Part shown: positions 63,778-64,000 of the stretch, in pieces
Numbering within the stretch: position 1 is the first letter of the stretch
Layout: each line of letters opens with the position of its first letter
NCBI GenBank assembly: GCA_022605955.1
Contig: JAKCOZ010000099.1
Span: forward strand, 124,001 to 188,000
Length of the DNA stretch: 64,000 bases
DNA from: Rallus limicola
Taxonomy: Eukaryota; Chordata; Aves; Gruiformes; Rallidae
Direction of reading: 5' to 3'
Program-made: the position numbers and the translations under genes
Notes under the pieces: model-generated
Database searches by the model: none
What the model was told of the DNA's origin: nothing
Seen by the model: only the letters and a program-made list of their open reading frames with translations

Positions 63778-64000
63778 GTGCTTTTCTCTGCCCTAGCAGA
63801 CTGCAGGTCACAACATGCTAAACGTCCAGCAATAACTCCCAAAGTAAAGAAGCTAGGCCTGAAAGGCATAGCTCGTCTGAAACCTCCTAACAGGACACAC
63901 GAGCAGACCCTGTCACTTTGGCTCTCAGCCTTTTCCTTTGCCTGGAAAGAGGGAACATGCCTGGAACCTCCTACGGTGCTTTTCTCGGCCCTAGCAGACT
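63778..64000 (+). repeat. Start of the next HOR unit, cut by the window
   Basis: A complete boundary monomer (63778-63975) plus the first 25 bp of the next. The phase is intact, so the array continues to the right. Confidence 0.93.

Larger units (their letters stand above)
1..64000 (+). repeat. 198-bp satellite array with higher-order repeats, filling the window
   Basis: A 198-bp unit repeats without interruption in one orientation. Landmarks recurring every 198 bp are a PstI-type CTGCAG (p24-29), a StuI-type AGGCCT (p78-83), AACCTCCTA twice (p104-112 and p188-196) and GCCTGGAA twice (p163-170 and p182-189). There are 323 complete copies; net single-base indels sum to +1, which reconciles the count with 64,000 bp. 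Neighbours usually differ at only a few positions. The consensus is 50% GC, CpG-depleted, and C-rich on this strand. Known vertebrate centromeric satellites often have monomers of about 150-200 bp with HORs, so a centromeric or pericentromeric role is a reasonable inference, but nothing here proves it. The family is not recognised. Confidence 0.98.

Noticed and set aside
1..64000. CRISPR array or prokaryotic repeat locus
   Set aside because: The repeat is 198 bp and continuous, with no spacers, leader or cas genes; spacing and variation are those of a eukaryotic satellite.
1..64000. Ribosomal RNA, tRNA, snRNA or histone tandem gene cluster
   Set aside because: The unit is too short for rRNA or histone genes, and I see no tRNA fold, pol III boxes or recognisable RNA core in the monomer on either strand.
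1..64000. Transposon insertions or inverted monomers inside the array
   Set aside because: The 198-bp phase is unbroken except for eleven single-base indels, and all copies read in the same direction.

Overview
The whole 64 kb is one uninterrupted tandem satellite array. The unit is a 198-bp monomer, always in the same head-to-tail orientation. There is no unique sequence, gene, RNA gene, transposon or inverted segment. Counting from the conserved GTG at position 21, there are 323 complete monomers (21-63975), plus a 20-bp partial at the left edge and a 25-bp partial at the right edge. The repeat phase runs off both ends, so the array extends beyond the window. In the entries, pN means base N of the monomer, with p1 = the G at positions 21, 218, 416 and so on.

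Host: a eukaryote, most likely a vertebrate. A hand count of the consensus monomer gives 50% GC (57 C, 42 G, 55 A, 44 T) and only four fixed CpGs, an observed/expected ratio near 0.33. Several copy-specific variants are CpG to TpG or CpA changes, as expected for methylated DNA. A nucleosome-sized monomer, megasatellite-style higher-order repeats (HORs) and near-identity of neighbours fit a centromeric or pericentromeric satellite. I do not recognise the family or species, so that role is inferred.

Layout: monomers differ from the consensus at only a few positions, but the variants recur in order and define HORs. 1-3586: a 6-monomer block present twice, then six monomers, with most of the window's single-base indels. 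3587-13288: related 14-, 14-, 13- and 8-monomer units. 13289-17248: two 10-monomer units. 17249-23186: two 15-monomer units sharing a rare TAG variant. 23187-31898: a ladder of 5, 8, 9, 7 and 15 monomers. 31899-39819: units of 19, 6 and 15. 39820-42987: units of 5, 6 and 5 sharing a private boundary variant. 42988-49719: 34 monomers without a full boundary. 49720-56847: two apparently identical 18-monomer units in tandem. 56848-61005: a 21-monomer mosaic. 61006-63777: a 14-monomer unit, with the next one starting at 63778.

Most HOR units begin at a 'boundary haplotype', a linked set of five to seven substitutions spread over about 90 bp across a monomer junction. Unit length between boundaries varies from 5 to 19 monomers, as expected from repeated unequal exchange.

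Very long open frames on both strands (up to 4,732 codons) arise because 198 is divisible by three and the consensus happens to lack stops in those frames. I call none of them a gene.
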